The notes under the pieces are model-generated. The model was not told where the DNA came from. It worked only from the letters and a program-made list of their open reading frames with translations, and did no database searches. Positions 23,599 to 30,911 of a DNA stretch of 42,524 bases are shown here, in pieces (within the stretch, counting starts at the first letter, position 1; every line of letters starts with the position of its first letter). Both the position numbers and the translations under genes were made by a program. This stretch comes from Firmicutes bacterium UBA1065 (lineage in GTDB: Bacteria; Bacillota; Clostridia; Tissierellales; Sedimentibacteraceae), in NCBI GenBank assembly GCA_002316225.1, contig DCDC01000059.1:5124-47647 (forward strand). The letters are read 5' to 3'.

Positions 23599-25440
23599 AT
23601 GAACCAGAAAAGACGTAATTTTTTGACAGTTCTTGTTATTATTTTAGCAATGGTAATAACAGCATGTCAGACTAAACCTGTTGAGCAGCCGGCTGATACA
23701 GATATTAATACTGTCTCCGGTGACTTTACGGGATCGGCCAGCGGTTTTGGAGGTGAAATAGAAGTAACCCTTACTATAGAAGGGGACAGGATTATTGATG
23801 CAAAAATTTCAGGAGAAAAAGAAACTCCTGACATAGGTGGACGAGCCATAGAAAGAATGGCAAAAGAAATAGTGGAGAAGAATACAGTAGAAGTCGATGC
23901 CTTCACCGGTGCAACAATGACCAGTAAGGGTGTATTGGAAGCGGCAGCCAAAGCTTTAGAAAAAAGCGGATTAACCCTTGCAGATTTAGCCAAGGTGGAA
24001 ACTAACAATACAGCCTCGCAAACCGAATACGAAACCGATATTTTGGTAATCGGAGCCGGAGGAGCAGGATTAACCGCAGCCAATGCCGCCCAGGAAAAGG
24101 GCATTAAAAATATTATCGTAATAGAGAAGATGCCATATGTCGGAGGAGCTTCAGCTCAGGCCGGCGGTCTAGTCGGAGGGGGTTCCAAGCTTCAAAAAGA
24201 ATTAGGATTAACAGGTGATTCTCCCGATTTAATATATGAAGATATAATGAGAGGCGGAGAATACACAAACAATCCTGAATTGGTAAGGCTTATGGCAGAT
24301 AATATGGGAGAAACCTTAGACTGGTTAATTGAAGATTTAAACGTTCCGATTTATGATAGGTATCCCAGTGATTTTCCTGAACATACCGTACAGAGATTCT
24401 TTGTTGTCGAAGGCGGCTCAACAGGATTAACGAATACTTTAGCAGATGAATTTGTCAAAAAAGGCGGTACTTTATTGTTGGAAACCCGCGCTACGGATTT
24501 TATTATGGATGGAAAGTCTGTAGCAGGAGCAAAAGCCCTTGATAAAGACGGAAATGAAATAAGTATTAAAGCCAAAAAGACCATATTAGCTACAGGCGGT
24601 TTTGGAAACAACCTGGATATGTTGACTGCAGATATATCTAATGCAGTATTCTACGGAGTAGCATCTTCTACCGGTGATGGTCATAAAATGGCAGAAGCCA
24701 TTGGGGCAAAAATGGTATTCATGGAATATGCAAAAATGTATCCCCAAGGCATATCAATGGAAGGCACAAATGCCGGACGTGCTGACCCGACATCTTGCTT
24801 AACAACAACCAACAATACAGGTGCTATATATGTAAATAAAGAGGGTAAACGTGTTGTTGATGAAAACTTGGATTTTGTTTCTATCAAAAAAGCTACTATA
24901 CCCCAAACAGACCAGATGATATTCCTGGTAATGGACCAAACAGCTTTTGACATGTGGAGCAAACTTGTTAATGACTACCCATCCCCTGCCGGACGTGTAA
25001 CATATGAAGAGCAGGAAAAATGGTTTAACAGTGAAGGTAAACCTATATTTACAAGAGGAACACTAAAAGAAGCAGCTGAACTTGCCGGTATCGATGCAGG
25101 TATATTGGCAGAAACTGTAGCAAACTGGAACAAGATGGTTGCGTCCGGAAAAGACACTGAATTCGGCCGTGAAGAATTATATGAATTAGATACAGACAGC
25201 AAATTCTACATAGTAGAACAAAGACTGCGTTTTGCAACGACACTTGGTGGTGTAGATGTAAATACTAAATTAGAAGTTAAAGATAATTCTGATACTATTA
25301 TACCAAACTTATATGCAGCAGGAGAAGTGGTTGGAGGAGCAAACGGCATTGAAGCCATGCCTGGCTGCATGTTAGGCTGGTCTGTTAATTCAGGAAGATT
25401 TGCCGGCTATAGTGCAGCAGAAGCCCTCTTATCAAAATAA
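23599..25440 (+). CDS. Secreted FMN/FAD lipoprotein reductase, fumarate-reductase/flavocytochrome-like
   Basis: This 613-residue lipoprotein has a signal with lipobox VITAC (Cys23), an FMN-binding domain (about 41-122) with the flavinylation motif DAFTGATMT in which Thr106 should carry covalent FMN, and a fumarate-reductase-type FAD domain (from about 145, with VIGAGGAGLTAANAA). The order FMN domain then FAD domain is that of extracytoplasmic reductases such as urocanate and fumarate reductases, with no haem motif CxxCH. Fumarate-site residues are not conserved: the region where FccA-type enzymes have HHTMGG reads RFATTLGGV, and GANRLGG reads NGIEAMPG. So another acceptor is likely. It is a single gene under TetR-type control, ended by a strong terminator. 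Confidence 0.88.
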   Translation: MNQKRRNFLTVLVIILAMVITACQTKPVEQPADTDINTVSGDFTGSASGFGGEIEVTLTIEGDRIIDAKISGEKETPDIGGRAIERMAKEIVEKNTVEVDAFTGATMTSKGVLEAAAKALEKSGLTLADLAKVETNNTASQTEYETDILVIGAGGAGLTAANAAQEKGIKNIIVIEKMPYVGGASAQAGGLVGGGSKLQKELGLTGDSPDLIYEDIMRGGEYTNNPELVRLMADNMGETLDWLIEDLNVPIYDRYPSDFPEHTVQRFFVVEGGSTGLTNTLADEFVKKGGTLLLETRATDFIMDGKSVAGAKALDKDGNEISIKAKKTILATGGFGNNLDMLTADISNAVFYGVASSTGDGHKMAEAIGAKMVFMEYAKMYPQGISMEGTNAGRADPTSCLTTTNNTGAIYVNKEGKRVVDENLDFVSIKKATIPQTDQMIFLVMDQTAFDMWSKLVNDYPSPAGRVTYEEQEKWFNSEGKPIFTRGTLKEAAELAGIDAGILAETVANWNKMVASGKDTEFGREELYELDTDSKFYIVEQRLRFATTLGGVDVNTKLEVKDNSDTIIPNLYAAGEVVGGANGIEAMPGCMLGWSVNSGRFAGYSAAEALLSK

Positions 25441-25452
25441 ACAATAAAAACA

Positions 25453-25487
25453 AAACCGTAGGTTGATAGATATCCTACGGTTTTTTT
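25453..25487 (+). terminator. Terminator after the flavoprotein gene
   Basis: A 10-bp stem AAACCGTAGG (25453-25462) / CCTACGGTTT (25474-25483) is followed directly by a T run. It begins 13 bases past the stop codon. Confidence 0.92.
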
Positions 25488-25499
25488 ATTGAAATTTTA

Positions 25500-25581
25500 T
25501 GCGGATAACAGGATTTGAACCTGCACAGGTCGCCCCACACGGACCTGAACCGTGCGCGTCTGCCAATTCCGCCATATCCGC
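25500..25581 (-). tRNA. tRNA-Leu (anticodon CAG)
   Basis: The minus strand folds as an 82-base class II tRNA. The acceptor stem GCGGATA pairs with TATCCGC. The D arm has GCGG...TTGGCAGA, the anticodon stem is CACGG/CCGTG with loop TTCAGGT (anticodon CAG), there is a long variable arm GGGGCGACCTGT, and the T arm has GGTTCAAATCC. The 3' CCA is not encoded. It lies between the flavoprotein terminator and the repeat region, in a stretch without protein genes. Confidence 0.97.
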
Positions 25582-25589
25582 GTTTCACT

Positions 25590-25611
25590 GAATTATGTTA
25601 ACACATAATTC
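25590..25611. promoter_or_regulatory. Palindrome upstream of tRNA-Leu
   Basis: GAATTATG-TTAACA-CATAATTC is a perfect 8-bp inverted repeat 8 bases upstream of the tRNA 5' end, where its promoter should be. On the tRNA strand it contains CATAAT. It could be a promoter element or a protein site; nothing more can be said. Confidence 0.4.
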
Positions 25612-25612
25612 G

Positions 25613-25706
25613 CATTTTTGCAACTTTTTTTTGCGGGAGATCCTTCGCTTTTCTCATTTTTGCAACTTTTTTTACAGGGAGATCCTTCGCTTGCGCTCGG
25701 ATGACA
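25613..25706. repeat. Two direct copies of a repeat fragment, including family copy C
   Basis: About 38 bases starting CATTTTTGCAACTTTTTTT and ending GGGAGATCCTTCGCTT occur twice, at 25613-25651 and 25655-25692, offset 42 bases. The second runs on to GCGCTCGGATGACA (to 25706), a partial unit of the dispersed palindromic repeat. This looks like a local duplication of the T-rich flank plus a repeat end. Together with the tRNA it fills a gene-free stretch of about 300 bases. Confidence 0.8.
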
Positions 25707-25741
25707 GCCGCAGAAAGCCCTCCGCTGCCGCCCAGCATTAA

Positions 25742-26212
25742 TCATCCCCTCAGTGTGGCAATCAGGGCCTTTGGATTCAACAATAAATCTATGCCGTCAT
25801 CTATTGACTTGACTATGACATCGGATTCATTCAACAAGCCGGCACACATTCCTTCCCTTTCAAGGACTGCTATTGAAAGAGCAGCTTTTTTAAACATCTT
25901 TATATCATTATAACCGTTGCCGAAACAAACCGTCTTGTCCTTCCCCAGCTCTTCAACTATTTTTGCTTTATAGTCTCCTGCCTCGTCATTTGGAAAGGTC
26001 TTAAGGGTTAATTTAAGGTCCCTGCACTGGGCAGCAGCGGTACCGTAGGTATCGGCAGTAAGGACATACACATTTGCCATGCTTGACAAAATGGACAGCT
26101 TTTCATAAATAGAGGGTATTATTCTGCCGTCTGCCGCAATGGTTCCATTATAATCAAACACTATATTTTCTATTGTATAATCACATCTTCCCGGTACTTT
26201 TATATCTATCAT
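25742..26212 (-). CDS. Small HAD-family protein (soluble P-type-ATPase-like)
   Basis: This 156-residue cytoplasmic protein has the HAD core: nucleophile motif FDYNGT (Asp20), motif II Thr in VLTADT, a likely Lys in GDYKAKIVEELG, and motif IV GNGYNDIKMF. It lacks the usual second Asp of DxDxT, having Asn22 (DYNGT). This makes it resemble soluble P-type-ATPase-like phosphatases rather than standard phosphatases. It begins 8 bases after the pstB stop on the same strand, so it is very likely the last gene of the phosphate-uptake operon. A role in phosphate release is suggested by context only. Confidence 0.8.
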   Translation of the reverse strand: MIDIKVPGRCDYTIENIVFDYNGTIAADGRIIPSIYEKLSILSSMANVYVLTADTYGTAAAQCRDLKLTLKTFPNDEAGDYKAKIVEELGKDKTVCFGNGYNDIKMFKKAALSIAVLEREGMCAGLLNESDVIVKSIDDGIDLLLNPKALIATLRG

Positions 26213-26220
26213 TCATCCTC

Positions 26221-26961
26221 CTAATTTTTCATGTAGGTTATATATTCTTTGGTGCGGGAATCAAGGGGACAATCGAATATGTCATCGGTTTTTCCCATTT
26301 CTACCACGGTTCCGTCTTCCATGTAAATCACATAATCAGCAATACGCTTGGCCTGGGCTAAATTATGGGTTACTATTATTATCGTATAATCTTTTTTCAG
26401 CTCTAACAGCATGCTTTCTATATTTGCCGTGTTCTTAATATCCAGGGCGGAACAAGGCTCATCCAGCAAGATTACTTCCGGGTTTACCGTCAGGCACCTG
26501 GCAATAACCAAGCGCTGCTGCTGGCCCCCTGACAGCTTTGTAGCCTGCATGTCCAAGTCCCCTTTTACTTCCTCGTAAAGGCCGGCTATCTTCAGGTACT
26601 TAAGAGCTGTTTCCTTCAATTTTTGACTGTTTCTTTCCCCGTAATAAATGGGGGCATAAGTCATATTCTTATATATGGAAAAAGGAAAAACAACGGGTGT
26701 TTGAAAAACCATTCCTATTCTATTTCTTAATTTTTGAACAGGTATATTCATTATATCTTCATTGTTCAGATAAATGTTTCCTTCTGTTTTCCCGCCGTAT
26801 TCCTCGATAGTCCTGTTTAAGCTTTTGAGAAATGTTGTTTTGCCGCAGCCTGAAGGGCCAATAATTGCTGTGATTTTATTTTTCTCAAAGGTTACATTTA
26901 CATCCTTTAATATATTTTTGTATCCGTAATATACACTTAAATCTTCTGTTCTTATTATCAT
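26221..26961 (-). CDS. pstB: Phosphate ABC transporter ATPase PstB
   Basis: This is the ATPase of the high-affinity phosphate importer, 246 residues, matching the normal length. Walker A is GPSGCGKTT (35-43), signature LSGGQQQR (about 144-151), Walker B VILLDEPCSALD and H-loop VTHNLAQA. The phosphate-type features YNNEDIMNIPVQ-like segment (IYLNNEDIMNIPV) and the ending EYITYMKN support PstB over other ATPases. It directly abuts pstA and is followed by the HAD gene. No phoU is present after it, unlike many operons. Confidence 0.95.
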   Translation of the reverse strand: MIIRTEDLSVYYGYKNILKDVNVTFEKNKITAIIGPSGCGKTTFLKSLNRTIEEYGGKTEGNIYLNNEDIMNIPVQKLRNRIGMVFQTPVVFPFSIYKNMTYAPIYYGERNSQKLKETALKYLKIAGLYEEVKGDLDMQATKLSGGQQQRLVIARCLTVNPEVILLDEPCSALDIKNTANIESMLLELKKDYTIIIVTHNLAQAKRIADYVIYMEDGTVVEMGKTDDIFDCPLDSRTKEYITYMKN

Positions 26962-27786
26962 TTACACATCCTCGTTCTTGCCCGTAAAGTGGCAGGCAAT
27001 ATTTATAAAGAGTACAATTACAATCAGTACAAAAGCAGTACCGTAGGCCATTTCAACTGACAAGCCCTCATTTACCAATATATACAAATGATAGGGCAAG
27101 GCCATGAAGGGGTCTGTCAGCTTTCCGGGCACACCTGATACTATTACAACTCCCGTATACATTATGGGGGCTGTGGCTCCCATGGCAAATACCGTCCCCA
27201 AGCCCAAGGAGGTCATAATATACTTAAATGCGCTTGGAATAATCAGCTTAACTATTGTGTAGCCCTTGGGAATCCCTAAGCTCAACGAACTTATGTATTG
27301 CTCCTTGGATGTTTCTTCCAATGCTTTCTTCATCCGAATCGAAATAAAAGGAATTATCATCACCGTCAAGGTGATGGATGCACTGAGAAGGCTTTTGCTT
27401 ATTCCAAGCCCGACTACCAAAAAGGTGTATCCGAACAGGCCGATAACAACCGATGGTATCCCCGCCAGGCACTGAAGGGCATTGAGTATATATTTTCGTA
27501 TAATCTCATTTTTACAATAGTAATTAAGGTAAATGGCAGTGCATAAGCCCAAAACTCCGCCCAAAATCCCCGAGATAAGTCCTGACAGGATGGAGCCCAT
27601 AATTGCAGGGAAGACTCCTCCCTGGGTACCTAACGGTATGCCCTTCGGAGAGCCTATGATGAATTCCGGCGTAACAACTCCTATACCCTTGTACAAAATA
27701 TATAAGAACAACCCAAAGGTAATTACAGTAATTATTATCCCTGAAAGGATAACCCAAAACTTAAACATTAATTCTTTTGCTCTCAT
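26962..27786 (-). CDS. pstA: Phosphate ABC transporter permease PstA
   Basis: This 274-residue membrane protein has about six helices and the permease docking loop ALEETSKEQYISSLSLGIPKG, followed by VKLIIPSAFKYIMTSLGLG. It overlaps pstC by 4 bases and ends with no gap to pstB. The neighbours PstS, PstC and PstB secure the assignment. An alternative reading frame on the same strand is only a shadow. Confidence 0.94.
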   Translation of the reverse strand: MRAKELMFKFWVILSGIIITVITFGLFLYILYKGIGVVTPEFIIGSPKGIPLGTQGGVFPAIMGSILSGLISGILGGVLGLCTAIYLNYYCKNEIIRKYILNALQCLAGIPSVVIGLFGYTFLVVGLGISKSLLSASITLTVMIIPFISIRMKKALEETSKEQYISSLSLGIPKGYTIVKLIIPSAFKYIMTSLGLGTVFAMGATAPIMYTGVVIVSGVPGKLTDPFMALPYHLYILVNEGLSVEMAYGTAFVLIVIVLFINIACHFTGKNEDV

Positions 27787-28655
27787 CCGATACGCCTCAT
27801 TCCTGCCTTATTAATCATATATGCAATAACCTGAATTATCAATACCAAGATAATTAAAATCAGACCGGCTGCATACAAGGAAGAATAGTGAAGACTTTTG
27901 TAGGTGGCTGTTCCCATTTCAAGGGCTATCAAGGACGGTATCGTTTCAGCCCTGCCCAGGAGTTTGGGAAAAATGGGGGAGTTTCCCGTAACCATCATCA
28001 CCGCCATAGTTTCACCTATCGCCCTTCCCAATGCCAAAATCATATTGACAAATATTGACTTTCTTGCAAATGGAAGTATTATCCTCCTCATGGTATACCA
28101 TTTGGAAACACCTAAGGATTGGGAAGCCCCATAATAAATGTCCTTGGCCTTCATAAATGTCTCCGTACATCCCGTGACTATATAGGGAAAGAGCATTACG
28201 GATAAGAGCAAAGCACCTGCCAAGACACTTTCTCCGGATACCATATCTAAATTTCTTTCCAAGAATTTAACAAGGAGAACCAGGCCCAAAAATCCGAAGA
28301 TTACGGAAGGAATCCCTGCTATCATGTCAATAAAGGAAAGAATTATCCTTGAACTTTTCTTGCTTGTATTAAAGCTTAAAAACAACCCGCAGCCCACGCT
28401 TAAGGGAGTAGCAATTAAAATTGCCAAAAATGAAACATAGAGGGTTGCCGAAATCATGGGAAGGAAAGAGTAGGCCGGATTTGTACTTAAGGGTCTCCAG
28501 GAGCTGCTAAATAAGTATTCCTTGTAGCTGACTTCCCTGAAGAAGGGGATGCTTTCTTTCAATATATAAAAAAATACCAGCAGAACCAATATGCCGGACA
28601 ATACCGCTCCAATGGTAATTATCGTGCGAAAAATATTTTCTTTAAGGTCTTTCAT
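27783..28655 (-). CDS. pstC: Phosphate ABC transporter permease PstC
   Basis: This 290-residue permease pairs with PstA. It has about six membrane helices, the periplasmic stretch around residues 34-60 and the docking loop AKDIYYGASQSLGVSKWYTM, then RAIGETMAVMMVTGN, which is typical of PstC. Its ribosome site AGGGGG lies inside one arm of a hairpin between pstS and pstC, so its translation may depend on which structure forms. It overlaps pstA by 4 bases. Confidence 0.95.
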   Translation of the reverse strand: MKDLKENIFRTIITIGAVLSGILVLLVFFYILKESIPFFREVSYKEYLFSSSWRPLSTNPAYSFLPMISATLYVSFLAILIATPLSVGCGLFLSFNTSKKSSRIILSFIDMIAGIPSVIFGFLGLVLLVKFLERNLDMVSGESVLAGALLLSVMLFPYIVTGCTETFMKAKDIYYGASQSLGVSKWYTMRRIILPFARKSIFVNMILALGRAIGETMAVMMVTGNSPIFPKLLGRAETIPSLIALEMGTATYKSLHYSSLYAAGLILIILVLIIQVIAYMINKAGMRRIG

Positions 28656-28660
28656 AATAA

Positions 28661-28694
28661 CCCCCTAAAAGGGGGCACAAAATCCGGTGCCCCC
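28661..28694 (-). promoter_or_regulatory. Two mutually exclusive hairpins between pstS and pstC
   Basis: Stem 1 pairs GGGGGCAC (28671-28678) with GTGCCCCC (28687-28694), followed by TTTT on the transcript. Stem 2 pairs CCCCCT (28661-28666) with AGGGGG (28670-28675). On the transcript stem 2's AGGGGG is the pstC ribosome site and its CCCCC partner is also part of stem 1. So stem 1 leaves the site open and stem 2 hides it. Confidence 0.6.
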
Positions 28695-28706
28695 GTGCCT
28701 TTATTC

Positions 28707-29654
28707 TTATTTAGCCGGCACAAAACCCATTTCTTCTACTACCTTCATTCCATCTTCACTCATTACATAGTCAATGAATGCCTGCTGGGGTTCGGTAAGC
28801 CGGCCGTTTATAATGGCTAATAAGGGTCTTTGAATTATGTATGATCCGCCAAGGATGTTTTCCTTTGTTGCTTCTACACCGTCAACCTTTAATGTTGCCA
28901 CTTTTCCTATATTTTGGTTTACAACTCCGAATGATGCATAACCGATCGCATATTCGTTTTCAATTATCTTTGTAACCAGGGCTCCCATGGACGGAGCTTG
29001 TATGGCATCAGGCTTAACCTCAACATCACCCATTACTTTCGACTGGAAAACTTCATGGGCACCGCCCCCTATATCCCTTGTAACAACAATGATTTCCTTG
29101 TCAGGAAGAGACGCGTCCAGGTCCTTCCAGGTTTTATATTCTCCGGAGAATATTTTTACAATTTCATCCTTAGTTAAATTATCCTTAACCGTCAATACAG
29201 GGTTGTTTGGATTTACTCCCAAAGTAAGGGCATCTATACCCACCAAAAACTCCTGAAGTTCAGGCAGCTGTTCTTTTTCCGAGTCCTTAACGGTTCTTGC
29301 TACCATACCGAAATCACTTGTTTTGTCAATAACCGACTTAACTCCTTGTCCCGAACCGCCTGCCGATACATATATGGCAATATTCTTTTCGGGGAATGAT
29401 GGATCCACCTTGTCCCAGGTAACGTAGCCTTCGATGAAGTTTGTGGAAATCGAAGCTATGACCGGTGCTAAGGTAGATGAGCCGTTAAACAATATCTGGG
29501 GATTAAATTCATCTTCTGCTTCTTCACCTTCCGGTGTTTCCGCTTGTTCTTGTTCGCCTTCCTGAGCAGGAGGAGCAGCTTGTTGACCTGTGCATCCTGC
29601 CGTCAATATCAGGACAAGCACTAAAATAATGCTTATAAAACTAAATTTCTTCAT
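28707..29654 (-). CDS. pstS: Phosphate-binding lipoprotein PstS
   Basis: PstS captures phosphate outside the membrane for the Pst importer. The start is the ATG at 29654, with GAGGTG ahead; a frame starting 4 codons earlier lacks a ribosome site. The 315-residue protein has a lipoprotein signal (lipobox LTAGC), a low-complexity Glu/Ala/Gln-rich linker, then the phosphate-binding fold with ILFNGSSTLAPVI, YVSAGGSGQGVKSV and TRDIGGGAHEVFQ loops that contact phosphate. It is first in pstS-pstC-pstA-pstB-HAD, with a hairpin pair separating it from pstC. Confidence 0.96.
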   Translation of the reverse strand: MKKFSFISIILVLVLILTAGCTGQQAAPPAQEGEQEQAETPEGEEAEDEFNPQILFNGSSTLAPVIASISTNFIEGYVTWDKVDPSFPEKNIAIYVSAGGSGQGVKSVIDKTSDFGMVARTVKDSEKEQLPELQEFLVGIDALTLGVNPNNPVLTVKDNLTKDEIVKIFSGEYKTWKDLDASLPDKEIIVVTRDIGGGAHEVFQSKVMGDVEVKPDAIQAPSMGALVTKIIENEYAIGYASFGVVNQNIGKVATLKVDGVEATKENILGGSYIIQRPLLAIINGRLTEPQQAFIDYVMSEDGMKVVEEMGFVPAK

Positions 29655-29712
29655 TTGACACCTCATTGATAATATTTTTTCAACAGAAAAATTGTATCAT
29701 AGGTGTCCGGGC

Positions 29713-29730
29713 TAAAACAAATTCGTTTTA
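29713..29730. promoter_or_regulatory. Palindrome upstream of pstS
   Basis: TAAAAC-AAATTC-GTTTTA is a perfect 6-bp inverted repeat about 60 bases before the pstS start. A weak -10 candidate (TACAAT on the minus strand, near 29695) lies between it and the gene. It could be a regulator site; no clear Pho-box repeat is visible. Confidence 0.35.
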
Positions 29731-29779
29731 CTTATGCTTGGAGGCCCATCTATAAGCAAATCTTATCCTTGACAAAAAA

Positions 29780-29806
29780 CAAAAAAGCCCTGACATATTC
29801 AGGGCT
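29780..29806 (-). terminator. Terminator after the parvulin gene
   Basis: An 8-bp stem AGCCCTGA (29786-29793) / TCAGGGCT (29799-29806) with a 5-base loop is followed on the minus strand by TTTTTTG. It starts 9 bases past the parvulin stop. Confidence 0.92.
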
Positions 29807-29815
29807 CAGCGCATT

Positions 29816-30559
29816 TTATTCAAATATTACGACATCATACTTTTTAGTCAGTTCATCTTTTTTATTCTTATATACTTTCTCTTGCTTTATGGCAAAATAA
29901 TTGTCTTTTACTTCCTGATACACCTCTTCAAAGTCTGCGATTCCCGGAGGGGTATGATCGGTCAGTTTTATGATGTGGTAACCAAACTGAGTCTTAACCG
30001 GGTGGCTTATTTGGCCAACTTCCATTGAAAAGACCGCATCCTCAAATTCCTTTACCATTTGGCCCCTTCCGAATTGTCCCAGGGCTCCGCCCACCTGTTT
30101 GGAAGGACATACCGAATACTTCATGGCTGCATCTTCAAAAGACATTCCCCCTGCTATTTCTTCCAGGACCTCATTTGCCTTTTCTTCCGTATCTGTCAAA
30201 ATGTGGCTTGCCTTCACCATTTCGGGTAAATAGTACAAGTTCTTGTTTTCTTCATAAAAATCTTTCAGTTCTTCATCAGACACAGTAATTGAATTGAACA
30301 TTTTTCTCAGGTTGTATTGCTGAAGCATGGACCTTTTCATTTCGTTGAATACTTCCAAAAACTCCCAGTCATTTTCCAGATTCCTTTCCACTGCATCCAG
30401 ATACATGAGTTCATGCATCACCAATTCGTCAATGAGTTTTTTTCTTCCATCTTCCCCTTGAAAATAGGCTGCATTTTGACCTAAATTCTTCACCAAAAGA
30501 TTTAAATCGGATTCCTTTATTTCTCTTCCTTCTACTTTAGCTAAAACTTTATTCTCCAT
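29816..30559 (-). CDS. Cytoplasmic parvulin-type peptidyl-prolyl isomerase
   Basis: This 247-residue protein helps proline isomerisation in folding. The parvulin domain spans about residues 112-205 (VKASHILTDTEEKANEV, then GGALGQFGRGQMVKEFEDAVF and PVKTQFGYHIIKL). It is flanked by a helical N-terminal chaperone region and a C-terminal helix. Unlike PrsA it has no signal peptide or lipobox, so it should act in the cytoplasm. An AGGAGAG ribosome site precedes the ATG. It follows HPr on the same strand, but an HPr terminator-like hairpin lies between them, so it may have its own promoter. Confidence 0.93.
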   Translation of the reverse strand: MENKVLAKVEGREIKESDLNLLVKNLGQNAAYFQGEDGRKKLIDELVMHELMYLDAVERNLENDWEFLEVFNEMKRSMLQQYNLRKMFNSITVSDEELKDFYEENKNLYYLPEMVKASHILTDTEEKANEVLEEIAGGMSFEDAAMKYSVCPSKQVGGALGQFGRGQMVKEFEDAVFSMEVGQISHPVKTQFGYHIIKLTDHTPPGIADFEEVYQEVKDNYFAIKQEKVYKNKKDELTKKYDVVIFE

Positions 30560-30622
30560 TTTCTCTCCTAATTTTTATTTAAGGGCAAGCCTTACAATAG
30601 TAAAATCTTTAAACAATAAATA

Positions 30623-30640
30623 TGAGGGGTTAAACCCTCA
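30623..30640 (-). terminator. Terminator after HPr
   Basis: TGAGGG (30623-30628) and CCCTCA (30635-30640) pair across GTTAAA directly past the HPr stop. The minus-strand tail is TATTTATTG; on the plus strand a TTTTTT run follows, so the stem could work both ways. Confidence 0.6.
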
Positions 30641-30644
30641 TTTT

Positions 30645-30911
30645 TTATTCTTCTTCATCCATGAATTCCAACAAATTAGCTAATTCTGCGATACACTTGT
30701 CTTCGTCTGAGCCTTTAGTAATGATAACCAGTTCATCGCCCTTGGTTGCTCCCAGTGCCATTATGCTTATAATGCTCTTGCCGTTTGCTTCCTGGATGCC
30801 TTTTTTTATTATTATTTCACTGTCAAAATTTCTTGCCTTTTTAACAAATATGGCTGCCGGTCTCGCATGTAGTCCAATCTTATTTTTTAACACTACTTTT
30901 TGTGATCTCAC
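30645..30911 (-). CDS. HPr-family phosphocarrier protein
   Basis: HPr relays phosphate in the sugar phosphotransferase system and signals carbon status. The 88-residue protein has the catalytic His15 in GLHARPA and Ser46 in NGKSI, the residue that HPr kinase phosphorylates. Having both separates it from the Crh-type relatives that lack His15. It starts at GTG, with GAGGTG inside the end of whiA, and the two genes overlap by 32 bases. It is followed by a hairpin. The cluster position matches the crh slot of Bacillus, but the residues are those of true HPr. Confidence 0.93.
   Translation of the reverse strand: MRSQKVVLKNKIGLHARPAAIFVKKARNFDSEIIIKKGIQEANGKSIISIMALGATKGDELVIITKGSDEDKCIAELANLLEFMDEEE

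Noticed and set aside
23599..25440. Cytochrome haem domain in the flavoprotein
   Set aside because: No CxxCH motif is present; only FMN and FAD domains are supported.
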